A DNA stretch of 64,000 nucleotides, taken from UKL13-2 sp044229235. GTDB taxonomy: Bacteria > Pseudomonadota > Gammaproteobacteria > Burkholderiales > Usitatibacteraceae. The notes beneath the pieces were generated by a model. It searched no databases and was not told the DNA's origin. It saw only the letters and a list, made by a program, of their open reading frames with translations. The stretch covers positions 62,001 through 126,000 of the forward strand of contig JBGATH010000003.1 of the NCBI GenBank assembly GCA_044229235.1, in the 5' to 3' direction. Made by a program: the position numbers and the translations under genes. Positions within the stretch are counted from its first letter, which is position 1, and each line of letters opens with the position of its first letter. Below are positions 42,696 to 52,149 of the stretch, piece after piece.

Positions 42696-43571
42696 TCACT
42701 GCGCGGCGTGGAGGGGGCGCCCAGGCAACGAAAGCCGGCTGCGTGTTTCAGGTGCATTGCTGCTGCGCGCCATCACTGGCGCGTGCACCAGCGCAATGCT
42801 GAGCCATACGGCCACGCTGAAATACAGCGACATCCATGTGACTTCATTAGCCCAATCTTGCCAGTGGTGGGACACCACGCGGCGCTGCGCGGCATCGGCC
42901 AAGCCCTGCACCACCGACAGATATGCACGACCATTGGCCTCGTCGGCCAGCCAGCGTGTGAAGTACATCGGCACGTCGGCCATGAACATGTAACCGATGT
43001 AGAAAATGCCCGCGCCGCACCACAGCGCCAGCATCGGGCGCAACGCCGCATTGCAGCGCCGCCAGAGAACAAACATGCTGCCGACCAGCAGGCAGGCTGT
43101 CAGCCCCCAGATACTCTCTTCGACGACATGGCCGATATTGGAGGTGGTAAGAACGGAATACCAGGAAAAACCTTCGGCAACGGCGATGAGCGGGACCACG
43201 GCCAGCGCCGCGCGACGCGTACCCACGCCACCATGGGCACGCGCGATTTCGCGCAACAGCAGCGCCCATTGGGCGGCAAAGCAGAGTTCCGCAAACGTGG
43301 CTACCGAGCGACCGACGATGACGCTTGAGAGAAACGTGTCGAACAGGCAAAGGCGCGGAATGTCATAGACCGGCAGGATCGACCTGAATCCACAACCGAG
43401 TACGTAGCCCGCCGAAAGCAGGAGCTGCAGGCGGCGTGTCGCGTATTCCTCCTGCGCGAATGCCTTGCGCCGCCGCGACAGGACCGCAGCAGACGCGGTC
43501 CACGCCAGCACATTGAAGGCAGCCACTCCGCAGAGCAGTACCCACCAGATAAACACTTGGCTTGTCATCAT
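42696..43571 (-). CDS. Hypothetical multi-pass membrane protein
   Basis: A 291-residue protein with about seven hydrophobic segments (FIWWVLLCGVAAFNVLAW near the start, LAVVPLIAVAEGFSWY in the middle). Polar residues in the helices (His, Arg, Glu, Trp) hint at a lipid-associated or enzyme-like membrane protein. I do not recognise a family. I start it at ATG 43571 (MMTSQVF); the open frame is 30 codons longer. AT-rich sequence with CGGTATATACGGTAT lies upstream. Confidence 0.65.
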   Translation of the reverse strand: MMTSQVFIWWVLLCGVAAFNVLAWTASAAVLSRRRKAFAQEEYATRRLQLLLSAGYVLGCGFRSILPVYDIPRLCLFDTFLSSVIVGRSVATFAELCFAAQWALLLREIARAHGGVGTRRAALAVVPLIAVAEGFSWYSVLTTSNIGHVVEESIWGLTACLLVGSMFVLWRRCNAALRPMLALWCGAGIFYIGYMFMADVPMYFTRWLADEANGRAYLSVVQGLADAAQRRVVSHHWQDWANEVTWMSLYFSVAVWLSIALVHAPVMARSSNAPETRSRLSLPGRPLHAAQ

Positions 43572-43708
43572 CCGGACATGCTGGCATGGTACGCGCAGAT
43601 TGGCAAACGGTATATACGGTATTTTTTCTGAAATATTTGATCGCCGCCGTGTACCTGGCACGGATCGGCTGAAACTTAGCCGTCATACTTGCACGCTAGG
43701 CTCACAGC

Positions 43709-44530
43709 ATGCAAAACACAATCCTGGTCATGCTTGCCTCGGCGCTGCTGTTGTCTGGCGTCGCTGTCTGGAGCCGCTGGTGGAGTAACTACGGCGGCGG
43801 CAAGCAGCGCCGTGACATCGAGGCGCGCCGCAAAATCGAGCGCGAAGCAAGCGCCCGCGCGCGCGGCTGGACTTACGATGGCCTGATCGAAGGCGACATC
43901 CATTACCGCATTCGCGGTGTGTCGGCCGGGGGCGTGGCCTGGTGCATCCACTACGACGCGGATCACAGCAGCAGTTCATCCACGCCGAAGCTGGTTTTCC
44001 TGGCGCACTCTCCGCGCGTCGAGACATACGTCTGGACCCTTCACGACAGAAAGGCCTTTGAACTGGTGCAACTGGCGGCGGTGCGCGCTATTGTAGGTGC
44101 TCTCGCCAGGCTGGCCGGGGCGTTCAGCCCGGGTGTCAGGCGCAAGGCGGCGTTTTACATCGATGCCGTCGCGTTACCTGTCGGCCGCAGCGCATTTCGC
44201 GCGCGGTATGTCCTGGCCGCTACGGACGCACGTTGGACGGGTTTGGTGGATGAAACGGTTGAGCGCCTCGTGACCAATTGGCCGTTCTTTGTCGGTACGA
44301 TGAGCGACCACGACAACTGCTTTTCGGCCAGCCTGTCGGACGCGGGACTGAAGGTGCAGCTTTACTGCGACGCGCCGGATTTTGCAGTGATTGCACATTT
44401 GTCCACACTGGGTCAGCAACTCGTGGCAAATAGCATGAGAATGCAGTCGGTCATCGCTCAAGACCTGGCGCCGGCGATGGTGCCGTCCTTGCCTACAGGT
44501 AATCGGGACACACCGCCGCACGCAGTGTGA
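43709..44530 (+). CDS. Hypothetical protein with N-terminal membrane anchor
   Basis: A 273-residue protein: one membrane helix (ILVMLASALLLSGVAVW), a basic amphipathic stretch rich in Arg, then a soluble region with GDIHYRIRGVSAGGVAWCIHYD and TWTL-like beta-strand patterns. No catalytic motif is recognised. ATG 43709. Its end overlaps the convergent SixA-type gene by 38 bp. Confidence 0.65.
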   Translation: MQNTILVMLASALLLSGVAVWSRWWSNYGGGKQRRDIEARRKIEREASARARGWTYDGLIEGDIHYRIRGVSAGGVAWCIHYDADHSSSSSTPKLVFLAHSPRVETYVWTLHDRKAFELVQLAAVRAIVGALARLAGAFSPGVRRKAAFYIDAVALPVGRSAFRARYVLAATDARWTGLVDETVERLVTNWPFFVGTMSDHDNCFSASLSDAGLKVQLYCDAPDFAVIAHLSTLGQQLVANSMRMQSVIAQDLAPAMVPSLPTGNRDTPPHAV

Positions 44531-44969
44531 GCGTGGCTTGAGAATCACCCATATCCTTGCGCGACCGGTTAGTTAGCCACCAGATTGATGCCTTGCGCAT
44601 GCTTAGATCCTGCTCCACACCGAACAGCAGGAGCGATGCCACCCTTCCAAGAGCCGGCTGGTGCCCGACAATCACCACGGGGTGACGGTTATCCGGCCAC
44701 CCAGCGGCAATTAGCAGACTCGCCGCCGGAGCGCCTACGCCGATCTCATGAATGGTGACAATTTTGCGGCCCAGCGCCTCGGCAGTCTCTTGTGCGCGTC
44801 GTGCAGGACTCACCAATACCCTTGCTGAATCGGGCAGGTGGCGGTCCAGCCACTTGGCCATCGCCTCGGCCTGCTTGCGCCCTTTGCTGGTGAGCCGCCG
44901 CGCCACGTCCGGGTCGCTGGGGCTTTTGACTTCCGCAGCGTCGGCGTGGCGCCAGAGGATTAGGTCCAT
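44493..44969 (-). CDS. sixA: SixA-type phosphohistidine phosphatase
   Basis: A 158-residue histidine-phosphatase-superfamily enzyme. The catalytic motif is LILWRHADAAE (Arg7, His8), with a second Arg in VSPARRAQETAEAL and the later VVIVGHQPALGRVASLLL His. SixA removes phosphate from histidine on phosphotransfer proteins. The gene is convergent with 43709-44530 and sits just ahead of the pst cluster, divergent from pstS. Confidence 0.85.
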   Translation of the reverse strand: MDLILWRHADAAEVKSPSDPDVARRLTSKGRKQAEAMAKWLDRHLPDSARVLVSPARRAQETAEALGRKIVTIHEIGVGAPAASLLIAAGWPDNRHPVVIVGHQPALGRVASLLLFGVEQDLSMRKASIWWLTNRSRKDMGDSQATLTLRAAVCPDYL

Positions 44970-45033
44970 AACGCGGCACCCTAGCATTCGCGCATGACAG
45001 CATTGTGGCGGCGACCCAGGAGCGGTGAGGGCG

Positions 45034-45051
45034 CTGTCACATTGGCGTCAT
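45034..45051 (+). promoter_or_regulatory. Pho box upstream of pstS with -10 hexamer
   Basis: CTGTCAC-ATTG-GCGTCAT followed 10 bp later by TATCCT (45062-45067), 61 bp ahead of the pstS start. Position and gene make PhoB control very likely. Confidence 0.8.
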
Positions 45052-45111
45052 ATGCACGATTTATCCTGTGATCCGCATAAAGGTACTTTTAACCCAGCCA
45101 TGGAGCATTTC

Positions 45112-46149
<1,038 letters not shown>

Positions 46150-46167
46150 TCGGGCACTTGCTCCGCA

Positions 46168-46195
46168 GGGCCGTCGGGCAAACGCCCGGCGGCCC
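46168..46195 (+). terminator. Strong hairpin between pstS and pstC
   Basis: GGGCCGTCGGGC and GCCCGGCGGCCC pair around four bases, with one mismatch, 19 bp after the pstS stop. The following GTTTGCGT is a poor T-run, so partial termination or 3'-end protection is more likely than full stop; either would give more pstS mRNA than pstCAB. Confidence 0.6.
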
Positions 46196-46275
46196 GTTTG
46201 CGTAAACTACCCGTAACGGATGCCATGAATTCAATGTCCGGCAACGCCATCATCCGCAATCAGAGGGAAAAGCAC

Positions 46276-47262
46276 GTGACGACCGCCGAAGAAGAAGCCA
46301 GGCTTGCCGCCATGCTGGCCAAAAAACTTTCCCAGCAAAAGTGGCAAGACGCTCTGTTTCGCCAGTCCACACTTTTTTTTGCGTTGCTTGTGCTGGCGCT
46401 GCTCGGGGCAATTATTGGCTCGTTGTTGATCGGTGCCTATCCGGCGTTTGAGAAGTTTGGCCCCGGTTTCCTGACCAGCACCCAGTGGAATCCCGTCACG
46501 AGTGAATATGGAGCCGCCAATGCCATTTATGGCACGGTGGTGACATCATTCATCGCCCTGCTGTTCGGCGTGCCCGTAAGTTTCGGAATCGCGATCTTTC
46601 TCACCGAGCTGTGCCCGGCGTGGCTGAAGCGGCCGCTGGGGACTGCGGTCGAGCTGCTCGCGGGCATTCCCAGCATCATCTACGGCATGTGGGGTTTGTT
46701 CGTGTTCGCACCGGTATTCGGCGACTATATCCAGCCTGCCTTGCAGGCCACCCTCGGGCATGTGCCCGTGCTCGGCGCATTGGTGAATGGTGCACCAATG
46801 GGGATCGGCATGCTGGCTGCCGGCATCATTCTGGCGGTAATGATCATCCCGTTTATCGCCTCTGTCATGCGCGATGTATTCGAGGTCGTGCCGCCGGTAT
46901 TGAAAGAGTCGGCCTATGGACTAGGCGCCACCACTTGGGAGGTGGTGCGCAATATCGTATTGCCATACACCAGGGTCGGTGTCATCGGCGGCGTCATGCT
47001 CGGCCTTGGTCGGGCTCTCGGCGAAACGATGGCAGTCACGTTTGTCATTGGCAACGCGCACCGAATGAGCGCGTCCATGTTCGAGCCCGGCAACAGCATC
47101 GCTTCGACATTGGCCAACGAGTTTGCGGAAGCCAGCAAGGACCTGCATGTCGCCTCCTTGATTTCACTGGGCCTGGTGCTGTTCCTGATCACGTTCGTCG
47201 TATTGACCTGCGCCAAGCTGATGCTGCTGAAGCTTGAGAAGGGCGAGGGAACCAAGACATGA
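46276..47262 (+). CDS. pstC: Phosphate ABC transporter permease PstC
   Basis: Inner-membrane permease, 328 residues from GTG 46276, which has GAGGG at good spacing and gives the usual length. Upstream ATG 46225 is the alternative. Six helices follow a hydrophilic N-terminus. The permease signature is in ELLAGIPSIIYGMWG and the EAA loop in LKESAYGLGATTWEVV. GRALGETMAVTFVIGN is family-specific. The stop overlaps the pstA start by 4 bp. Confidence 0.93.
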   Translation: MTTAEEEARLAAMLAKKLSQQKWQDALFRQSTLFFALLVLALLGAIIGSLLIGAYPAFEKFGPGFLTSTQWNPVTSEYGAANAIYGTVVTSFIALLFGVPVSFGIAIFLTELCPAWLKRPLGTAVELLAGIPSIIYGMWGLFVFAPVFGDYIQPALQATLGHVPVLGALVNGAPMGIGMLAAGIILAVMIIPFIASVMRDVFEVVPPVLKESAYGLGATTWEVVRNIVLPYTRVGVIGGVMLGLGRALGETMAVTFVIGNAHRMSASMFEPGNSIASTLANEFAEASKDLHVASLISLGLVLFLITFVVLTCAKLMLLKLEKGEGTKT

Positions 47263-48113
47263 GCGCTGCCACCTCCAACGCCATTTACCGGAAACGGTTG
47301 CTGATCAACCGCATCGCACTGGTGCTGGCCATGGCTGCCATGGCCACCGGCATGCTGTTCCTGGCGTGGATTCTCTGGGTGCTGTTTGCGCGCGGTTTCG
47401 GCGGGCTGAGCATGGCCATCTTTACGCAGATGACGCCGCCTCCGGGGAGCGAAGGCGGGCTGGCCAATGCCATCTTCGGCAGCGTCATGATGGTCGGCTG
47501 CGCAACATTCATCGCCACGCCGATCGGCATTCTGGCCGGAGTCTACCTCGCCGAGTACGGCAATCGCGGCTGGGTAGGCCCCACCACGCGGTTCATCAAC
47601 GACATCCTGCTGTCGGCCCCCTCCATCGTCATCGGGCTGTTCATCTACACCGTCTATGTGGCAAACGTGCAGCATTTTTCCGGCTGGGCCGGCACCATGG
47701 CGTTGTCGCTGCTGGCCGTGCCGGTGGTGGTGCGCACCACCGAGAACATGCTGAGGCTGGTGCCCGCCAGCCTGCGGGAAGCCGCGGCGGCGCTCGGAGC
47801 TCCACAGTGGAAAGTGACCATGAGTGTCGCACTGCGCGCAGTGGGCGGTGGCGTGATGACCGGCATCCTGCTCGCGGTGGCGCGAATCAGCGGCGAGACG
47901 GCACCCTTGCTTTTCACCGCGCTCAATAACCAGTTCTGGTCGCTGGACATGAACGCGCCGATGGCGAATCTGCCCGTGGTGATCTTTCAATTTGCCATGA
48001 GCCCGTTTGAGAACTGGCAGTCGCTGGCTTGGGCCGGCGCCCTGCTCATTACGGTCTCCGTGCTTGGTCTGAATATTCTTGCCCGCACGATTTTCGCCCA
48101 ACAGAAACAATAA
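47259..48113 (+). CDS. pstA: Phosphate ABC transporter permease PstA
   Basis: Second permease, 284 residues and six helices. Signatures are INDILLSAPSIVIGLFIY, LREAAAALGAPQWKVTMSVALR (EAA loop) and LLAVARISGETAPLLFTAL. ATGA overlap with pstC. Confidence 0.96.
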   Translation: MSAATSNAIYRKRLLINRIALVLAMAAMATGMLFLAWILWVLFARGFGGLSMAIFTQMTPPPGSEGGLANAIFGSVMMVGCATFIATPIGILAGVYLAEYGNRGWVGPTTRFINDILLSAPSIVIGLFIYTVYVANVQHFSGWAGTMALSLLAVPVVVRTTENMLRLVPASLREAAAALGAPQWKVTMSVALRAVGGGVMTGILLAVARISGETAPLLFTALNNQFWSLDMNAPMANLPVVIFQFAMSPFENWQSLAWAGALLITVSVLGLNILARTIFAQQKQ

Positions 48114-48134
48114 AACTCCGGACACGCCGACTCG

Positions 48135-48917
48135 ATGAATACCGAAACTAGCCAGCTCAATCCACCGGCCAAGATCAGCGTGAAGAACCTGAATTTCTTC
48201 TACGGCAGCTTTCAGGGCCTGAAGAATATCAACCTCGACATAGCCGAACGCCACGTGACCGCTTTCATTGGTCCTTCCGGCTGTGGAAAATCGACGTTGC
48301 TGCGCACCTTCAATCGCATGTACGACCTGTATCCCGGCCAGCGCGCCGAGGGCCAGATCGTGCTCAACGGCAGGAACACCCTCGACAAATCGCAGGACCT
48401 GAATCTGTTGCGCGCCAAGGTCGGCATGGTGTTCCAGAAACCCACGCCGTTTCCCATGTCGATCTACGACAACATCGCGTTTGGTGTAAAGCTCTACGAA
48501 AACCTGTCCAAGGCAGAAATGGATGAACGCGTGGAGTGGGCGATCAAAAAGGCCGCGCTGTGGGATGAGGTCAAGGACAAACTGTCGCAGAGCGGCCTGT
48601 CGTTGTCCGGCGGCCAGCAGCAGCGCCTCTGCATCGCGCGCGGCGTCGCCGTCAAGCCGGAAGTGCTGCTGCTGGATGAGCCCACCTCGGCCCTGGATCC
48701 GATTTCAACGGCCAAAGTCGAAGAGTTGCTGCACGAACTCAAATCCGACTACACCATCGCCATCGTCACGCACAACATGCAACAGGCGGCGCGTGTCTCG
48801 GATTTCACCGCGTACATGTACCTCGGCGAAATGATGGAGTTCGGGGTGACAGACGAAATTTTCATCAAGCCGAAGCGCAAGGAAACCGAGGACTACATCA
48901 CCGGACGGTTTGGATGA
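48135..48917 (+). CDS. pstB: Phosphate ABC transporter ATPase PstB
   Basis: ATPase driving phosphate import, 260 residues. Walker A GPSGCGKST, Q-loop VFQKPTPFPMSI (PstB-specific), signature LSGGQQQRL, Walker B LLLDEPTSALDPI and H-loop IVTHNMQQAAR are complete. It is 21 bp after pstA. No phoU or phoB follows, unlike many relatives. Confidence 0.97.
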   Translation: MNTETSQLNPPAKISVKNLNFFYGSFQGLKNINLDIAERHVTAFIGPSGCGKSTLLRTFNRMYDLYPGQRAEGQIVLNGRNTLDKSQDLNLLRAKVGMVFQKPTPFPMSIYDNIAFGVKLYENLSKAEMDERVEWAIKKAALWDEVKDKLSQSGLSLSGGQQQRLCIARGVAVKPEVLLLDEPTSALDPISTAKVEELLHELKSDYTIAIVTHNMQQAARVSDFTAYMYLGEMMEFGVTDEIFIKPKRKETEDYITGRFG

Positions 48918-48949
48918 GCGTGCGCTGAGTACGCCGTCGGCAGTTCAAG

Positions 48950-48976
48950 AAAATGCCCGGTGTTGCCGGGCATTTT
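48950..48976 (+). terminator. Intrinsic terminator after pstB
   Basis: AAAATGCCCGG and CCGGGCATTTT form an 11-bp stem around a 5-nt loop. The T-rich end of the second arm serves as the tract. The A-rich first arm would also allow function on the other strand. Confidence 0.8.
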
Positions 48977-48989
48977 CAATTTGGCCAGG

Positions 48990-49007
48990 CCGTCATGCCG
49001 GCGTCAT
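48990..49007 (+). promoter_or_regulatory. Pho-box-like direct repeat with -10 hexamer
   Basis: CCGTCAT-GCCG-GCGTCAT followed exactly 10 bp later by TATAAG (49018-49023). The predicted transcript start is near 49031, which bears on the choice of start codon downstream. Confidence 0.7.
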
Positions 49008-49055
49008 ATGTGGCGGCTATAAGTCATGGTTCCGACAAATTCCAATCGAATCCGC

Positions 49056-50180
49056 ATGCCACGCCTCGCCCGACTCCTGCTGACTTTTGCCGCCGGCCTG
49101 ATGATGTCCCCGTCCTGTTCTCACGCCGCCGATATCCGCATCGGCATGCTGGTCGATGAATTCGGCATCAATGCCGATCTCGGCAAGGACTACATTGCCG
49201 GCGCCCGCACTTACTTTGATCATGTCAACGCACGCGGCGGGATCAACGGCCGAAAGCTGTCGCTGGTTGTAAAGGACGACGGCGGTAACGCCGCGACCGC
49301 TGTCAACCTCACCCGCGACTTCATCGACAAGGAAAAGGTGGATCTGCTGTTCGGTTACATCGGCGACGACAGCATTGTGCAGTTATCCCGGGACCCCACT
49401 TTCCGTAACGCCGGAATCGCACTGTTTGCGCCATTGTCGGGGGCGGAAGTTGGCAACGCCGGCGACAATATCATCTTTGTCCGTCCCAGCTACAAGGATG
49501 AAGTGCGGCACATCATTCAGCACTTCAGCCAGCTCTACGTGAATCAGTTCGTTGTAGTGCATATCGATACCGGCTTTGGCGTCGAACTCGCGAAAGAAAT
49601 CAAAGCGCAACTGCAGGCTCGCAACAAGCAGCTGAACGGCACCTTTGCGGTTTCGCCATCCCTCAGCGGCCTCGATACCGTGGTCCGCAGCGTCATCAAG
49701 AGTCAGGCACAGGTGGTCATCGTTGCCGCCGATACCATCGCTACGGCGGAATTCGTGAAGCGAATGCGAATCCTCGAAACGGGGACGAACATAGTCGGGC
49801 TGTCGATGGTCAACCATCGTACTTTGCTGGAACTAGCCAAGGCCGACGCGGCTGCGGGAACCATGTTGACGCAGGTGGTGCCCAACCCGCTGGCAAGCAC
49901 CACGCGCCTGCAATCAGAACACCTTAGCCTCATGGCGAAGTATCGCGACGAACCGCCCTCGCACCTGACCTTGGAGGGGTTCATGGCCGCCAAGGCACTT
50001 GTTCGGGCGTTGGGCATGACCGGCGGCGACCTCAACCGGACAAACATTGCGAAGTCCCTGGCGCAGGGCAAACGGCTCGATCTTGAGGGCATGACGATAT
50101 CCTTCGACAAAGCGAACGACCGTGGGTCACGCTTTGTCGATATCGCCTACCTCAGAAAGTCTGGTCGATTAGTCCAATGA
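49056..50180 (+). CDS. Periplasmic ligand-binding protein, branched-chain amino acid/amide type (Peripla_BP_6)
   Basis: A 374-residue periplasmic receptor with a signal peptide (LLLTFAAGLMMSPSCSHA). The mature fold begins IRIGMLVDEFGINADLGKDY and has two Rossmann-like lobes (NARGGINGRKLSLVVKDDGG, VVVHIDTGFGVELAKEI). The family binds amino acids, amides, urea or aromatic acids. I prefer ATG 49056, because the Pho-box promoter predicts transcription starting beyond ATG 49026. No permease or ATPase gene is adjacent. Pho-type control would be unusual for this family and suggests a phosphorus- or nitrogen-containing ligand. Confidence 0.82.
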   Translation: MPRLARLLLTFAAGLMMSPSCSHAADIRIGMLVDEFGINADLGKDYIAGARTYFDHVNARGGINGRKLSLVVKDDGGNAATAVNLTRDFIDKEKVDLLFGYIGDDSIVQLSRDPTFRNAGIALFAPLSGAEVGNAGDNIIFVRPSYKDEVRHIIQHFSQLYVNQFVVVHIDTGFGVELAKEIKAQLQARNKQLNGTFAVSPSLSGLDTVVRSVIKSQAQVVIVAADTIATAEFVKRMRILETGTNIVGLSMVNHRTLLELAKADAAAGTMLTQVVPNPLASTTRLQSEHLSLMAKYRDEPPSHLTLEGFMAAKALVRALGMTGGDLNRTNIAKSLAQGKRLDLEGMTISFDKANDRGSRFVDIAYLRKSGRLVQ

Positions 50181-50340
50181 GGCTTCGTCGAGGCCCTTTC
50201 CGGCAGGTCTTCGGGTAAGCGCCGCTACCCGCAAGCAACAAACATTGGCGACCCTTGATGCGTCGCAATGTCCTGCCAACGGGCGGATGCATACTTGCCT
50301 GCGTCAATCGCCCGGGTTACGTCAACCCGAAGGGGAAATC

Positions 50341-50544
50341 ATGCAAAACGCGACCACAGCCGAGCAACTGCACCACCTACGTGCCATGCAGGAGCTTGCC
50401 GACGATCTCAAGGTTGATTTTCACACCGTCAAGGCGGTTTACGAGCTGGAACTACAGGCGCTGCAGCACGGAGCCAAGCTGCGCGATTATCTGCCCCTCC
50501 TGACCTCCCGACACGTTCGCGTCCTCCTGTCCGGTAACCGATAA
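50341..50544 (+). CDS. Small protein of the DUF3562-like type
   Basis: A 67-residue soluble, helical protein. AEQLHHLRAMQELADDLKVD and FHTVKAVYELELQALQHGAKL are followed by LPLLTSRHVRVLLSG, resembling short DUF3562 proteins of Burkholderiales. The function is not known. ATG 50341 has GGGGAAA ahead. Confidence 0.65.
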   Translation: MQNATTAEQLHHLRAMQELADDLKVDFHTVKAVYELELQALQHGAKLRDYLPLLTSRHVRVLLSGNR

Positions 50545-50686
50545 GCGATCGACATCCTGCAACGGCTCGCGGAAAACCCACACGCATCATTCTGCAAGGC
50601 GAATTACCGGGAGATGTCTTGCAACGGCCATCAAACATTCGCGGAACCTTCAAGCAGCGATGGGTCGCGCGCTGCACATGGCAGGA

Positions 50687-52042
50687 CTACGCCGCGGCAA
50701 CCTTGCGAATCACCTCCGCAATACGCACCGCAAGTGTCTTGACCAGTGCACCGTCGCGCCCCTCAACCATTACGCGTATCACCGGTTCGGTACCGGATGC
50801 GCGCAGCAAGACCCGGCCGTCACCGGCCAACTCAGCTTCCGCCTGCTTCACGGCCGCCTGCACCGCCGCACTGCCGGCGAAGTCAAAGCGGGTGCCAAGC
50901 CGGACGTTTTCCAGAACCTGCGGGAACAGTTTCAATTCAGCGGTAAATTCCGCGAGGCTGCGTTCGACACGCCGCAGCGCGCCGAGGATCAACAAGGCCG
51001 AAATCGTGCCATCCCCGGTCGAATGCTTTTCCAGGCACAGCAGGTGCCCGGAATTCTCGCCGCCACATTCCCAGCCGCGTTCCTTGAGCATTTCCAGCAC
51101 GTAGCGGTCACCTACCTTGGCGCGCGCGAATGGTATGCCGAGGCGATTCATCTGTTGCTCGAATGCAAGATTGGTCATCAGCGTGCCGGCGACGCCACCA
51201 CGGAACACGCCGCGCGCGTGGCGATCCTTCACCATGGCATACAGCAGCTGGTCGCCGTCGTAGAGCGTGCCGTCGGCGTCGCACATGGCGAGGCGATCGG
51301 CGTCACCGTCGAGCGCGATGCCGAAATCCGCGCCGTGCTCCTTCACCGCAGCGCACATGGCCTGCGGATGGGTGGCTCCCACGCCGTCGTTGATATTGGT
51401 ACCGTCCGGCTGGTTGCCGATGGCGATCACCGTGGCCCCCAGTTCGCGGAACACGTGCGGCGCGATGTCCCAGGCCGCGCCGTTGGCGCAGTCCACCACC
51501 AGTTTCATGCCGCGCAAATCGAGCTGGCGCGGGAACGTGCTTTTGCAGAATTCGATGTAGCGGCCGCCGGCATCCTCAATCCGCCGAACTTTGCCCAGGT
51601 TGATCGACTGCAGCGTGACCAGCGGCTTTTCCAGCAGCGCCTCGATCTCGTGTTCGGTGTCGTCGGGCAGCTTGAGGCCGTCGGCCGAGAAGAACTTGAT
51701 GCCGTTGTCGTCGAACGGATTGTGGGATGCGGAAATCATCACGCCCGCAGACAGGCGCAGGGCACGGGTCAGGTAGGCCACACCGGGGGTGGGCATCGGA
51801 CCGACCAGGATGACGTCCACGCCGGCCGCGCACAAACCCGCTTCCAGCGCGCTCTCCAGCATGTAGCCGGAAATGCGCGTGTCCTTGCCGATGATTACGG
51901 TCGGACGGGCTCGGTTGTGGGCGCGATCCTGCGCCAGCACGCAGCCGGCGGCAAAACCGAGCTTGAGTACGAAGTCCGGCGTGATGGGCGCTTCCCCGAC
52001 ACGACCACGGACACCATCAGTGCCAAAATACTTGCGAGCCAT
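50687..52042 (-). CDS. glmM: Phosphoglucosamine mutase
   Basis: Converts glucosamine-6-phosphate to glucosamine-1-phosphate for peptidoglycan and LPS precursors; 451 residues. The start MARKYFGTDGVRGRVGEAPI, phosphoserine loop GVMISASHNPFDDNGIKFF, metal loop ALDGDADRLAMCD, sugar loop GGENSGHLLC and phosphate loop LLRASGTEPVIRVMVEG are all present. It follows folP on the minus strand with repeat copy E between them. Confidence 0.97.
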   Translation of the reverse strand: MARKYFGTDGVRGRVGEAPITPDFVLKLGFAAGCVLAQDRAHNRARPTVIIGKDTRISGYMLESALEAGLCAAGVDVILVGPMPTPGVAYLTRALRLSAGVMISASHNPFDDNGIKFFSADGLKLPDDTEHEIEALLEKPLVTLQSINLGKVRRIEDAGGRYIEFCKSTFPRQLDLRGMKLVVDCANGAAWDIAPHVFRELGATVIAIGNQPDGTNINDGVGATHPQAMCAAVKEHGADFGIALDGDADRLAMCDADGTLYDGDQLLYAMVKDRHARGVFRGGVAGTLMTNLAFEQQMNRLGIPFARAKVGDRYVLEMLKERGWECGGENSGHLLCLEKHSTGDGTISALLILGALRRVERSLAEFTAELKLFPQVLENVRLGTRFDFAGSAAVQAAVKQAEAELAGDGRVLLRASGTEPVIRVMVEGRDGALVKTLAVRIAEVIRKVAAA

Positions 52043-52082
52043 TGTTTTTCTTTCTTACCCGGATTACCGGCACTAGTACGAA

Positions 52083-52149
52083 AAAGTCAAGCACTAGCGC
52101 GGCTTTCCGGCCATTTTTGCTCCGAAAGGCTCGCCAATGCTGGAGTTTG
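52083..52149 (+). repeat. Palindromic intergenic repeat, copy E
   Basis: Left arm AAAGTCAAGCACTAGCGCGG, inner stem CTTTCCGG with CCGAAAGG, right arm CTCGCCAATGCTGGAGTTTG. It lies between the folP stop and the glmM start. Same orientation as copies A-D and F. Confidence 0.85.

Noticed and set aside
46914..48254. A 446-residue open frame antisense to pstC, pstA and pstB
   Set aside because: Same reasoning: composition of a shadow frame, over three certain genes.
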